This document shows positions 15,295 through 22,773 of a stretch of 35,459 nt of DNA, one piece after another. The notes under the pieces were generated by a model. That model did not search any database. It saw nothing but the letters and a program-made list of their open reading frames with translations, and had not been told where the DNA came from. The stretch lies in the NCBI GenBank assembly GCA_946477505.1, contig CAMKYP010000002.1:1-35459 (forward strand), in the 5' to 3' direction. Made by a program: the position numbers and the translations under genes. Position 1 is the first letter of the stretch. Each line of letters begins with the position of its first letter. The stretch is from an uncultured Dechloromonas sp. Its GTDB lineage: Bacteria; Pseudomonadota; Gammaproteobacteria; Burkholderiales; Rhodocyclaceae.

Positions 15295-15855
15295 ATGACC
15301 ACCACCGAACTTCTGAGCCGCCAGGCAGCCGCCGAATGGTTGGCGCAGCAGCTCCAGGACAAGAACGCCGAACAGTGGGCGCTCTTCCTCCGCAACAACG
15401 CGAACAATGCACGCCGCGCCATCTACCGCCTGCCGGTCGAGCAGATCGGGCGCAACTCCTTCTATCAGCCCGACGAGCTGGCGAAGTTCGTCCAGTTCGA
15501 GCAAGGCCGACAGCTCGGCCAGCTCAAACTTACCGGAAGAGCCGCCGAAGTCCTCCAGGCATTCGGAACCGGAACCAGAGGCGCAACCGCTAACGGGCGC
15601 AAATGGAAGGGCGGTAGCGCAAACATCGGCCTGACCAATAGCGGCGAACGCTTCGTTCAGACCATGATTAACGAGCCGCTTACCGTGTTCGCAATGACAC
15701 CCGCCCAGGCTGTCGAATTCGGCAAAGAGCTGATCGAAGCAGGCCAGGCCGCACAACGTCAGAACAGCCAGGCCAACACCGGCAACGGTGCCGACATGAC
15801 CGGCTACAAAACCGTCACCGACAATCAAGACATCCTGATTCAGCGAAAGGGCTAA
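15295..15855 (+). CDS. Hypothetical protein, possible DNA-binding regulator
   Basis: 186 residues, no family recognised. The N-terminal part (LLSRQAAAEWLAQQLQ ... YRLPVEQIGRNSFYQPDELAKFV) resembles the layout of excisionase/AlpA-type winged-helix proteins, where a helix-turn-helix is followed by an FYxPDELxxFV segment. The C-terminal part (LTVFAMTPAQAVEFGKELIEAG) is a separate small motif. It is the first of a tight rightward cluster, only 2 bp before the next gene. It could be an excision or control protein; that is inference. Confidence 0.7.
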   Translation: MTTTELLSRQAAAEWLAQQLQDKNAEQWALFLRNNANNARRAIYRLPVEQIGRNSFYQPDELAKFVQFEQGRQLGQLKLTGRAAEVLQAFGTGTRGATANGRKWKGGSANIGLTNSGERFVQTMINEPLTVFAMTPAQAVEFGKELIEAGQAAQRQNSQANTGNGADMTGYKTVTDNQDILIQRKG

Positions 15856-15857
15856 TC

Positions 15858-16286
15858 ATGGCAAGCAAGACAGCAAAACCCGTCAAGACCGACACCGTTA
15901 GTCTTGCCGAAGCGGCATACATGCTGCAATCCGAACTCGGCAACTTTCGTCAGTGGGTAGCGTTCCTTAACGACACCAACAAGGGCGATCCGACCAGCGT
16001 TTGCGGTATCAGCCTTCATGCCTGCGCTCACATGCACGACGGCCACCAGTTCAGACCCCGTTACGCGCTTATCGACGTGCTGGAGTTCATTAGTCGAGTC
16101 CAGGCAATTGAACCGAACGCCAGGCCGGCGAAGATTCAGCCGATCCCGCTCATGATCCACAAGGGCCGCTATTGGAAGCTCAACAAGTTCGACAAGGAAG
16201 GCAACCCCGTAACCACAACCATGCGGCACCTTGCACCCTTGAACGGCGCAAAGAGCAGCACCGGCACAGCCGCAACGATGCACTGA
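15858..16286 (+). CDS. Hypothetical protein, possible DNA-binding regulator
   Basis: 142 residues, no family recognised. It shares a layout with its upstream neighbour: an alanine-rich helical start (VSLAEAAYMLQSELGNF), then FRPRYALIDVLEFISRV, resembling FYQPDELAKFVQF in the upstream product. The two may be distant relatives or have the same fold. The C-terminus is basic and small-residue rich. It is translated 2 bp after the previous stop, so probably coupled. A GGGGCGG/CCGCCCC hairpin (16298-16319) follows. Confidence 0.65.
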   Translation: MASKTAKPVKTDTVSLAEAAYMLQSELGNFRQWVAFLNDTNKGDPTSVCGISLHACAHMHDGHQFRPRYALIDVLEFISRVQAIEPNARPAKIQPIPLMIHKGRYWKLNKFDKEGNPVTTTMRHLAPLNGAKSSTGTAATMH

Positions 16287-16344
16287 ATACCCGACCAGGG
16301 GCGGCGGGATAACCGCCCCACCACTCAACCAAGGAGCAACAACA

Positions 16345-16518
16345 ATGCAAACCGTAACCTTTGACCAGGCCCACGAAATCATCGACCAAGCCAGCTACTT
16401 GCAACCGTCCATCGACGGCGGCGACAAGACAGTTCATTTTGGCATCGACGAGAAAGGCCGCGAGTTCGTTTTGATCGTGTCGGCGATGACCGGAAAGGGC
16501 AAGATCGGCATCCTGTAA
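16345..16518 (+). CDS. Small hypothetical protein (57 residues)
   Basis: MQTVTFDQAHEIIDQASYLQ at the N-terminus, then an acidic/glycine segment and a beta-rich REFVLIVSAMTGKGKIGIL end. A good AAGGAG site lies 8 bp before the ATG, and the gene fills the gap between the two possible regulators and the hairpin region before rep. No homologue recognised. Size and position, just before the initiator gene, suggest a replication-associated or control protein, but this is a guess. Confidence 0.6.
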   Translation: MQTVTFDQAHEIIDQASYLQPSIDGGDKTVHFGIDEKGREFVLIVSAMTGKGKIGIL

Positions 16519-16633
16519 CCAGGGCAACAGGGAAAGCGAAAGCCGTTTTCCCTGTCGTCTTGAGTCAGTCAGGAGTGACTGAGCGAGACACCAAAAAGAA
16601 AGCCGCCAGCAGGCACAAGACCAGCGGCGGCAA
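16519..16633 (+). other. Two hairpins before rep, candidate rolling-circle origin
   Basis: The first hairpin has arms ACAGGGAAA (16527-16535) and TTTCCCTGT (16547-16555). The second has arms TCAGTCA (16565-16571) and TGACTGA (16576-16582) with a GGAG loop. Rolling-circle initiators of this type nick a hairpin near their own gene. The first may instead be a terminator for the small gene before it, although it lacks a U-run. Confidence 0.45.
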
Positions 16634-17872
16634 ATGTTCATACGCAAAATGGATTATACCAATTCCCTTCACTGTCGGGCCGTAGTTGATTGGATCGAAG
16701 TAGAGATTCAGACGATCAATGCGACCAACTTTCAGACCGTTCAACGGGCGTTTGGTAAGGTGCTTAACTTGCCCGAAAGCATCAATATTTGGGTAAAAGC
16801 ACATGATGCAAATGAAGGTGGCGGAACATGCCGTTTTTCGGTTCGCATTCAGGACGTTACGCGCTATTACGACCTTGAGAAATGGTTAATAAATGTTAGC
16901 GCAATGTTACCCCTTTCCGAGAGTTGGCTTATCTCGAAAATGGAGCTTGCGTTAGACGTATATTGCGACGATCAAGAAGCAATGACGGCACGCCTTTACA
17001 AGTTCATGGCAAACCCTGTCAGCGATAACCGGCGCATGTATCACGAGGGGCGCGGCACACCTAAAGCCGTTCCTCGACACTTCGATTCAATCGAGCGCCA
17101 TCTGTCCGAAGGCTGGCAAATCGCCATCGGCAACAAGACCGACAACGAGTATCAACACCTCTACGTTAAGGACACCGACACACAGGACGGACAGCGGCAC
17201 AAGGTAGAGAAACGAGCCAGGCTCGAAATCAGATTGTCGGGTGCAGCATTGCCTTACCAGACCCCGGAAGAGTGGCAGCAATGCAAGTTCGAGAGGATGG
17301 CCGCTTACTTCAAGCAGCGTCAGCTTAAAGACAATCTCGACCCGCTCATTCAAACGCTGGCAGAGGCAACCGACCAGATCGGCGAACGCAAGACCAGGAA
17401 CAGGCGGGAAGGTGGCACACGGCAATACAGCAAGGCGACCAAGGCCGACCCCATTAACGGGGCGATCCGTCAGGCACTACGCGACCTGTCGAAGCGATGG
17501 GCAAGCACTGGCAAGCGGGGACGGGTTGCAAAGTCGGCTTGCGGAAATTCGGGGCGAATTAACGAGCAGAACCCGCATGAACAAAGGAAACAGGTAGCTG
17601 ACTCTAATAACTACATATACGAACAAGAAGAACAACAAGGCAAAGACAACCAGGAACAACACATTCAGGGCAACAACGGGCGCAACCGTGAGCAGTCGGC
17701 AGAATCGGCCAAGCCGATTCAGACCGACCCAACACGCAGCGCACTGGATGACCTGATCCAGAGTTACGAAGCAACGCCGGAAGCGAAGAACGAACACAAC
17801 CGGATTGATGAACTCATGGGGGCGGTTGTCGGCGCTGCCGACTCCCCGCCCCATCAAACATCGAAGTCCTAG
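16634..17872 (+). CDS. Rep_trans-like replication initiation protein
   Basis: 412 residues. Residues about 15-215 match the layout of replication initiation factors found in filamentous phages and rolling-circle plasmids: a start strand VVDWIEVEI, the ISKMELALDVYCDD motif, then IAIGNKTDNEYQHLYVKD and RARLEIRLSG, corresponding to the G-x-K-S ... Y-x-K ... R-x-E-x-x-L pattern. A tyrosine in the YQHLYVKD segment is a candidate nicking residue. The last 150 residues are hydrophilic and rich in Gln, Asn and Glu, likely disordered. ATG 16634 was used; ATG 16649 is an alternative, and neither has a strong ribosome site. It is the last gene before attR. The role is nicking and replication of an excised circle, inferred from family. 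Confidence 0.68.
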   Translation: MFIRKMDYTNSLHCRAVVDWIEVEIQTINATNFQTVQRAFGKVLNLPESINIWVKAHDANEGGGTCRFSVRIQDVTRYYDLEKWLINVSAMLPLSESWLISKMELALDVYCDDQEAMTARLYKFMANPVSDNRRMYHEGRGTPKAVPRHFDSIERHLSEGWQIAIGNKTDNEYQHLYVKDTDTQDGQRHKVEKRARLEIRLSGAALPYQTPEEWQQCKFERMAAYFKQRQLKDNLDPLIQTLAEATDQIGERKTRNRREGGTRQYSKATKADPINGAIRQALRDLSKRWASTGKRGRVAKSACGNSGRINEQNPHEQRKQVADSNNYIYEQEEQQGKDNQEQHIQGNNGRNREQSAESAKPIQTDPTRSALDDLIQSYEATPEAKNEHNRIDELMGAVVGAADSPPHQTSKS

Positions 17873-17924
17873 AAAAATCGACGACCCTCGAAGGCAGTCC
17901 ATTCATCAACGAGGACGATTTTTC
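17872..17924 (+). terminator. Probable terminator of rep
   Basis: Long imperfect stem: GAAAAATCG (17872-17880) pairs with CGATTTTTC (17916-17924), with inner CCTCG (17886-17890) and CGAGG (17910-17914). It ends in a T-run immediately after the rep stop. Confidence 0.5.
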
Positions 17925-17981
17925 GTGAAATCTTATACATTGGCACCGCTCGGCCAGGCCGCGATATACTTGCCCCAAGCA

Positions 17982-18001
17982 GGTGTCCCAACCGGGACAC
18001 C
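17982..18001. repeat. Inverted repeat with GTGTCCC, candidate integrase arm site (right)
   Basis: Arms GGTGTCCC (17982-17989) and GGGACACC (17994-18001) with an AACC centre. It contains the GTGTCCCA 8-mer also found twice near attL. The 200 bp between rep and attR hold no gene. Confidence 0.5.
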
Positions 18002-18061
18002 GTGCGACGATCAAGATTTGTTTGGGGTGCCGAAGAATCAAGCGGTTGGCGCCGGTAGGAT

Positions 18062-18088
18062 GGTGACACGGTGAGTCCAGGTGTCACC
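18062..18088. repeat. Inverted repeat centred on the attR identity boundary
   Basis: GGTGACAC (18062-18069) and GTGTCACC (18081-18088) are separated by 11 bp. The centre at about 18075 coincides with the left edge of the 38-bp identity, as expected for paired integrase core-binding sites in attP. The left arm is absent from attL. Confidence 0.5.
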
Positions 18089-18113
18089 GGTTCGATCCCG
18101 GTATGTCGCCCCA
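18076..18113 (+). repeat. attR (copy of tRNA-His 3' half)
   Basis: 38 bp identical to 11991-12028. There is no 5' half, so no functional tRNA is encoded here; it marks the right end of the element. Confidence 0.92.
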
Positions 18114-18118
18114 GATTT

Positions 18119-18159
18119 AAACCCCCGAAAGTCGAAAGACTCTCGGGGGTTTTCTCTTT
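18119..18159 (+). terminator. Original host terminator of tRNA-His, displaced by the element
   Basis: A 10-bp stem AAACCCCCGA (18119-18128) / TCGGGGGTTT (18143-18152) followed by a T-rich tract. It lies 5 bp after the tRNA copy, as it would have in the empty site. Confidence 0.8.
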
Positions 18160-18170
18160 GGAGTTTTGCG

Positions 18171-19640
18171 ATGCCTTCGTCCCTTGCCACACCTGCTGTG
18201 TTTTCCGGTCTTCAACCTGCAGTCGTATGGGCGCATTTTGCCACGCTGTGCCGTATTCCCCGTGCCTCCAAGCATGAAGCCTTACTCCGCGACGAATTGC
18301 TCGCCTGGGCGCTTGGAAAGGGATTGCATGGCGAGGTCGACGGTGTGGGGAATCTGCTTATCCGCAAGCCGGCAACGGCAGGTCGCGAGCATTCGCCTGG
18401 GGTGATTCTCCAGGCACACCTCGACATGGTGTGCCAGAAGAACGGCGACAGCGCGCACGATTTTCTGCGTGATCCGATTGTTCCTGTGCTTGACGACGGC
18501 TGGCTGGTTGCTGACAAAACTACCCTCGGGGCGGACAACGGGGTAGGCGTGGCGCTGATCCTGGCCGTTCTCGACAGCGAGGACATTGCGCACGGTCCGA
18601 TTGAAGCTCTGCTGACGATCGATGAGGAGGCCGGCATGGGTGGTGCGCGCGGTCTGGCGTCGGGTGCGCTGCAGGGGCGTCTGATGCTGAATCTGGATAC
18701 CGAGGAGTGGGGCGAGTTTTATCTCGGTTGCGCAGGTGGGCTGGATGTCAACGTCGAGCGCCCCGGCCGGTCGGTTTCCGTAGCCGAAGGCCATCAAGGC
18801 TGGGAGATCACGCTTCATGGCTTGCGCGGTGGGCATTCGGGAGTTGATATCCACGAAGAACGCGGCAATGCAATCAAATTGCTGGTACGCGTGCTGCGCC
18901 ACCTGGAACAGGATTTCCCGTTGCGCTTGGCGGCATTGAGGGGCGGTACGGCACGCAATGCCCTGCCGCGGGAGGCTAGCGCGTCGTTTACGCTGCGTGC
19001 GGGGATGGGGAATGCCCTGGTGGCTCGCGTGGCGGAACTCCAATTGTTGCTGCGTAGCGAATTGCTGGGCGTGGATGACGCGCTGGTGCTGGACGTCTCG
19101 CCTTGTGCTGTGAGTACCGTTTTGACGGCGGAGGAGCAGGCGGTCTGGCTGTCTACCCTGCATGCGGCGCCGCACGGTGTCCGACGCATGAGCCGGCAGG
19201 TTCCGGGCGTGGTCGAGACGTCCAATAATCTTGGCATGGTTGACCTGCACCCGAATGGTGGCTCGTGTAACTTCATGGTGCGTTCGCTGCTCGACAGCGG
19301 AAGTGCAGCATTGGCTGACGAGATTGTCAGTTTGTGGGGACTCAGTGGCACGGTGGCGAGTAGGGATGGCTACTACCCCGGATGGACGCCGAATCCGTCG
19401 TCAGCCCTGCTGAAAACCTGCCAAGCGGTCTATAAGCGGAATTTCGGTGCAGATTCGAGCGTGCAGGTAATTCATGCCGGACTGGAGTGCGGCATCATTG
19501 GCGCCAAGTATCCTGGGCTGGATATCGTTTCCTTCGGTCCGACCATACGCGGTGCCCACGCGCCGGGGGAACGGGTCGAGGTCGCATCGGTAGCACGCTG
19601 CTGGCGACTGCTGACGGCTATCCTGGCTGAATTGCGGTGA
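18171..19640 (+). CDS. pepD: Cytosol non-specific dipeptidase (aminoacyl-histidine dipeptidase, M20 family)
   Basis: A 489-residue metallopeptidase (E. coli PepD 485) that hydrolyses dipeptides such as beta-Ala-His and Xaa-His. The zinc ligands and motifs are in order: QAHLDMV (H, D) near 83-89, LGADNGVGVA, the TIDEEAGMGGARGL glutamates, and a C-terminal IHAGLECGI...GPTIRGAHAPGE with the last histidine. The ATG at 18171 follows a TTGGAG site; an open frame continues back into the att repeat but is not coding. It is a housekeeping gene bordering the element. Confidence 0.93.
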   Translation: MPSSLATPAVFSGLQPAVVWAHFATLCRIPRASKHEALLRDELLAWALGKGLHGEVDGVGNLLIRKPATAGREHSPGVILQAHLDMVCQKNGDSAHDFLRDPIVPVLDDGWLVADKTTLGADNGVGVALILAVLDSEDIAHGPIEALLTIDEEAGMGGARGLASGALQGRLMLNLDTEEWGEFYLGCAGGLDVNVERPGRSVSVAEGHQGWEITLHGLRGGHSGVDIHEERGNAIKLLVRVLRHLEQDFPLRLAALRGGTARNALPREASASFTLRAGMGNALVARVAELQLLLRSELLGVDDALVLDVSPCAVSTVLTAEEQAVWLSTLHAAPHGVRRMSRQVPGVVETSNNLGMVDLHPNGGSCNFMVRSLLDSGSAALADEIVSLWGLSGTVASRDGYYPGWTPNPSSALLKTCQAVYKRNFGADSSVQVIHAGLECGIIGAKYPGLDIVSFGPTIRGAHAPGERVEVASVARCWRLLTAILAELR

Positions 19641-19651
19641 TGGGAGTGATC

Positions 19652-19855
19652 ATGAAACGATTACCGATGGTATTGATGTTCGGCATTCTTTCCGCCTGTG
19701 GTGTGGAGACGGCAAGTACGGCCACGACTTCGGCTGCCCTGAAGAAGCAGGAACTGGAACAGGGGCTTGCCACTCTGGACAAGGTTCAGCGCGATCTGGG
19801 CGAGGTGGTCAAGCAATCTGAGCAACGCGCTGCGCAGACTGACGAGGCCAAATAG
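19652..19855 (+). CDS. Small putative lipoprotein
   Basis: 67 residues: MKRLPMVLMFGILSAC is a lipoprotein signal with lipobox LSAC, cysteine at residue 16. The mature part is a short helix rich in Lys, Glu and Gln (ALKKQELEQGLATLDKVQRDLGEVVKQSEQRAAQ) that may be a coiled coil. ATG 19652 has a GGGAG site; a GTG at 19637 overlaps the pepD stop. Probably cotranscribed with pepD. No function recognised. Confidence 0.65.
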   Translation: MKRLPMVLMFGILSACGVETASTATTSAALKKQELEQGLATLDKVQRDLGEVVKQSEQRAAQTDEAK

Positions 19856-19859
19856 GCGC

Positions 19860-20729
19860 TTAGCGCCGGCGGATGGCTTCGCGGCGGGCGAGGCCGAGTT
19901 TGCTGGAGCGTTCCATCTTTTGCACGAAGGCCGGGAAGTCGAGGCCGAATTTGGCGCGCAGTTCCTTGGCGTAGTTGTGCAGCCAGCGCCAGCGCGGCTC
20001 GAAGTAGGTTTCCTTGAAGGCGTAAAGCACGTGGTTGCCGTCGTCTGGCACCGAAATGACGATGACCTGATCGTCGAATACGTGCATCGCTTCGCCGATC
20101 AGTCCGGCATAGCTTTCCTTTTCGCCGGCCAGGTTGATGACCAGCACCCCGTTACCGGCCAGCTTGGCGTAAGCGTTCTCGAAGAATTCGCGGTTGGCCA
20201 GGCTGGGCGCGAAACCGGTTTTGTCGAAGGCATCGACGAGCAGGACGTCGAGGCCCTTGTCGGTGGTTTCGAGAAACGCCGCACCATCCCCGTTGATGAT
20301 ACGCAGGCGCTCGTTGTCCGGCGGTACCAGGAAGGTATCGCGAAAGGCGATCACCTCGGGGTTGAGTTCAACGGCCGTCATGTGCGTGCCGGGCATCCGG
20401 TGGTAGCAGAACTTGACCAGCGAGCCGCCGCCCAGGCCGATCAGCGCAATGCGCTTCGGCCGGGGCTGGAAGAGCAGGAAGGCCATCATTTTCTGCGTGT
20501 AGCGGATGGCCAGGTCGTTCGGCGCCTTGAGCGACATTTCGCTCTGCATCAGACGGACGTTGAAATACAGGAAGCGCGATTTTCCGTCGTCGATGACAAA
20601 AGGCTTGGGATAGCTTTCGTCGAGCAGTTGGGCGCGTAACTCGCCGGCCCGCGCCCAGGAGGGTTCGTGCAGCAGTACCGTGCCCGTTTCAACTTCGAAC
20701 GGGCTGGGCAGTTCGTACAGCTTGCTCAA
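19860..20729 (-). CDS. Spermidine synthase-like methyltransferase-fold protein
   Basis: 289 residues with the Rossmann fold of polyamine aminopropyltransferases: GLGGGSLVKF (SAM/dcSAM-binding loop near 95-104), AVELNPEVIAF (acidic ribose-binding residue) and GDGAAFL, then LLVDAFDKTGFAPSL. It lacks much of the N-terminal beta-hairpin domain typical of SpeE, and the usual catalytic-site context is altered, so a spermidine synthase activity is uncertain. It is the last gene of the dap cluster, 9 bp after prmB. It may be one of the many uncharacterised members of the SpeE-like family. Confidence 0.82.
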   Translation of the reverse strand: MSKLYELPSPFEVETGTVLLHEPSWARAGELRAQLLDESYPKPFVIDDGKSRFLYFNVRLMQSEMSLKAPNDLAIRYTQKMMAFLLFQPRPKRIALIGLGGGSLVKFCYHRMPGTHMTAVELNPEVIAFRDTFLVPPDNERLRIINGDGAAFLETTDKGLDVLLVDAFDKTGFAPSLANREFFENAYAKLAGNGVLVINLAGEKESYAGLIGEAMHVFDDQVIVISVPDDGNHVLYAFKETYFEPRWRWLHNYAKELRAKFGLDFPAFVQKMERSSKLGLARREAIRRR

Positions 20730-20738
20730 GCGGCGAAC

Positions 20739-21635
20739 TTAATCGGGCAGGTCCGCAGCATGGAGCAGGAAAACGTATTCGTCGCCGGCGGCGGTATCGA
20801 GCCAGGTGAAGGGCAGTGTTGGGTAGGCCGCTTCCAGGGCGTCGCGGTTGTGGCCGATTTCGACAACCAGGATGCCATTGTCGGTGAGATGCTTCTTTGC
20901 CTCGCGCAGGATGATGCGCGTGAAATCGAGACCGTCTTCTCCCGAGCCAAGCGCAAGTTCCGGCTCGTGCAGGTATTCCGGGGGCAACGCGGCAACCGAT
21001 TCGGCATTGACGTACGGCGGATTCGAGATGATCAGGTCGAATTTTCGTCCATCCAGATTCTTGAATGCGTCCGAGCGAATCAGCTCGATGCGCTCGTAGA
21101 GCCCGTAATCGGCCACATTGCGTTCGGCGACTGCAATGGCATCCGGAGACAGGTCGACGGCGGCGACTTCGGCGTTGGGGAAAGCGATGGCCGTCAGGAT
21201 GGCCAGGCACCCCGAGCCGGTGCATAGATCGAGGGCTGATTCGATGGCCCATGGGTCATCGATCCACGGTGCCAATTGTTCCTCAAGCAATTCAGCAATA
21301 AAGGAGCGCGGGACGATGACGCGGTCGTCGACATAGAAACGGTGTTCGCCGAGCCAGGCTTCGTGCGTCAGGTAGGCTGCCGGCAGGCGGTCCTGGCAGC
21401 GGCGATGGTAGATGTCGAGCAGCGCCTCGCGCTCATGGGGGAGCAGCTTGGCATCCAGGAACGGTTCCAGGCGGTCGAGCGGAAGACTCAATGTATGGAG
21501 TGTCAGGTAGACAGCCTCATCCCAGGCGTTGTCGCTGCCATGGCCAAAGAACAGTTTGGCGGCGGTGAAGCGACTGACCGCGTAGCGGAGATAGTCGCGG
21601 ACGGTGATGAGTTCGGTGGTAGCGGTGGTGCTCAT
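20739..21635 (-). CDS. prmB: 50S ribosomal protein L3 N5-glutamine methyltransferase
   Basis: 298 residues. The class I methyltransferase motif is LDLCTGSGCLAI, and the ISNPPYVNAESVAALPPEY motif (NPPY) is typical of enzymes methylating a glutamine side-chain amide. The N-terminal helical domain (LRYAVSRFTAAKLFFGHGSDNAWDEA) is PrmB-like rather than PrmC-like, and the HEPELALGSGEDGLDF end also fits. Its start overlaps the dapE stop (ATGA). It acts on L3 during ribosome assembly. Confidence 0.93.
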   Translation of the reverse strand: MSTTATTELITVRDYLRYAVSRFTAAKLFFGHGSDNAWDEAVYLTLHTLSLPLDRLEPFLDAKLLPHEREALLDIYHRRCQDRLPAAYLTHEAWLGEHRFYVDDRVIVPRSFIAELLEEQLAPWIDDPWAIESALDLCTGSGCLAILTAIAFPNAEVAAVDLSPDAIAVAERNVADYGLYERIELIRSDAFKNLDGRKFDLIISNPPYVNAESVAALPPEYLHEPELALGSGEDGLDFTRIILREAKKHLTDNGILVVEIGHNRDALEAAYPTLPFTWLDTAAGDEYVFLLHAADLPD

Positions 21636-22765
21636 GCGCTCAGGATTTGTTCGAGAATGCGCCGATAGACGGCGGATAGCTTGGGATAAGAGTCAACGGC
21701 GATGCACTCGTCGATCTTGTGGCTGGTGGCGTTGACGGGGCCGATTTCCAGCATTTGCCTGCAGATGTCGGCGATGAAGCGTCCATCGGAGGTGCCCCCA
21801 GTCGTCGACAGCTCGGTCTCGATGCCGCAGACCTCGCGGATGGCGGTCGAGGCGGCATCGGCCAAGGGGCCACGTCCGGTCAGGAAGGGGCGGGCGCCGA
21901 GCGTCCATTTGATCTCGTAGTCCAGCCGGTGCTTTTCCAGAATGGCGCACAGGCGGGCTTGCAGCCCTTCCGGCGTGCTCGCTGTCGAGAAGCGGAAGTT
22001 GAACTTGATTTCGACGCTACCCGGGACGACGTTGGTGGCACCGGTGCCGCCGTGGATGTTGGAAATCTGCCAGGTGGTCGGCTGGTAGTACTCATTGCCC
22101 CGGTCCCATTCGGTAGCGGCCAGTTCAGCCAGTGCCGGGGCGGCTTCGTGGATCGGGTTGCGGCCCTTTTCCGGGTAGGCGATATGACATTGGATGCCCT
22201 TGACCGTCAGCACGCCGGACAGCGAGCCGCGACGGCCATTCTTGATCATGTCGCCGAGCGTGTCGACCGACGTGGGTTCGCCGATGATGCAGAAATCGAT
22301 GGTTTCACCGCGTGCCTTCAGGGTTTCGACGACGATGACGGTACCGTCGGTGGCATCGCCTTCTTCATCGGAGGTGAGCAGGAAACCGAGCGAGCCAGGG
22401 AAATCCGGGTTGGCGGCGAGGAAAGCTTCGACCGCAGTCACCGAAGCGGCCAGCGAGGACTTCATGTCGGCTGTGCCGCGCCCATAGAGCATGCCGTCAC
22501 GGATTTCCGGAGCAAAGGGCGGTGAAGTCCATTTCTCCAGAGGGCCGGTCGGCACGACATCGGTATGGCCGGCAAAGACGAATAGCGGTGCCCGGGTGCC
22601 GCGGCGTGCCCATAGGTTGGTGACACCGTTGCGGTTGATGTATTCGAGGGTAAAGCCGAGCGGTATCAGGCGGGCGCCGATGATCTCCATGCAACCACCA
22701 TCTTCGGGCGTAACGGAGTGACAGGCGATCAGATTTTTCGCCAGTTCAAGTGTGGGGTCGGACAT
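21632..22765 (-). CDS. dapE: Succinyl-diaminopimelate desuccinylase
   Basis: 377 residues, the M20-family length for DapE. It removes succinate from N-succinyl-LL-diaminopimelate in the lysine/peptidoglycan pathway with two zinc ions. The ligands and catalytic residues are visible as FAGHTDVVPTG (H and D), GTADMKSSLAA (D), SDEEGDATDGT (E/E) and SHKIDE (H) near the C-terminus. The dimerisation domain lies at about 180-290. It is 8 bp after the pilus ATPase gene. Confidence 0.96.
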   Translation of the reverse strand: MSDPTLELAKNLIACHSVTPEDGGCMEIIGARLIPLGFTLEYINRNGVTNLWARRGTRAPLFVFAGHTDVVPTGPLEKWTSPPFAPEIRDGMLYGRGTADMKSSLAASVTAVEAFLAANPDFPGSLGFLLTSDEEGDATDGTVIVVETLKARGETIDFCIIGEPTSVDTLGDMIKNGRRGSLSGVLTVKGIQCHIAYPEKGRNPIHEAAPALAELAATEWDRGNEYYQPTTWQISNIHGGTGATNVVPGSVEIKFNFRFSTASTPEGLQARLCAILEKHRLDYEIKWTLGARPFLTGRGPLADAASTAIREVCGIETELSTTGGTSDGRFIADICRQMLEIGPVNATSHKIDECIAVDSYPKLSAVYRRILEQILSA

Positions 22766-22773
22766 CGGGTATT

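Larger units (their letters stand above)
11991..18113 (+). mobile_element. Integrated element of about 6.1 kb in tRNA-His
   Basis: Bounded by exact 38-bp direct repeats of the tRNA-His 3' half (attL 11991-12028, attR 18076-18113). Contents in order: a terminator, tyrosine integrase, exported protein, H-NS-like coiled coil, serine recombinase (opposite strand), three small genes, a hairpin region and a Rep_trans-like initiator. Composition is more AT-rich than the flanks in places. There is no capsid, coat, Zot, relaxase or conjugation gene, so it must move by replication with helper functions, as a plasmid-like integrative element, or as a satellite. The integrase, Rep and att sites all look intact, so it may still excise. 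Confidence 0.9.

Noticed and set aside
18076..18113. Second tRNA gene
   Set aside because: Only the 3' half is present, so it is an attachment-site copy.
11991..18113. Filamentous prophage
   Set aside because: The initiator is inovirus-like, but coat, adsorption and Zot genes are absent, so it is called an integrative element or satellite.
18081..18170. N-terminal extension of pepD into the att repeat
   Set aside because: It would translate the tRNA copy and terminator; ATG 18171 has a ribosome site and matches the family length.
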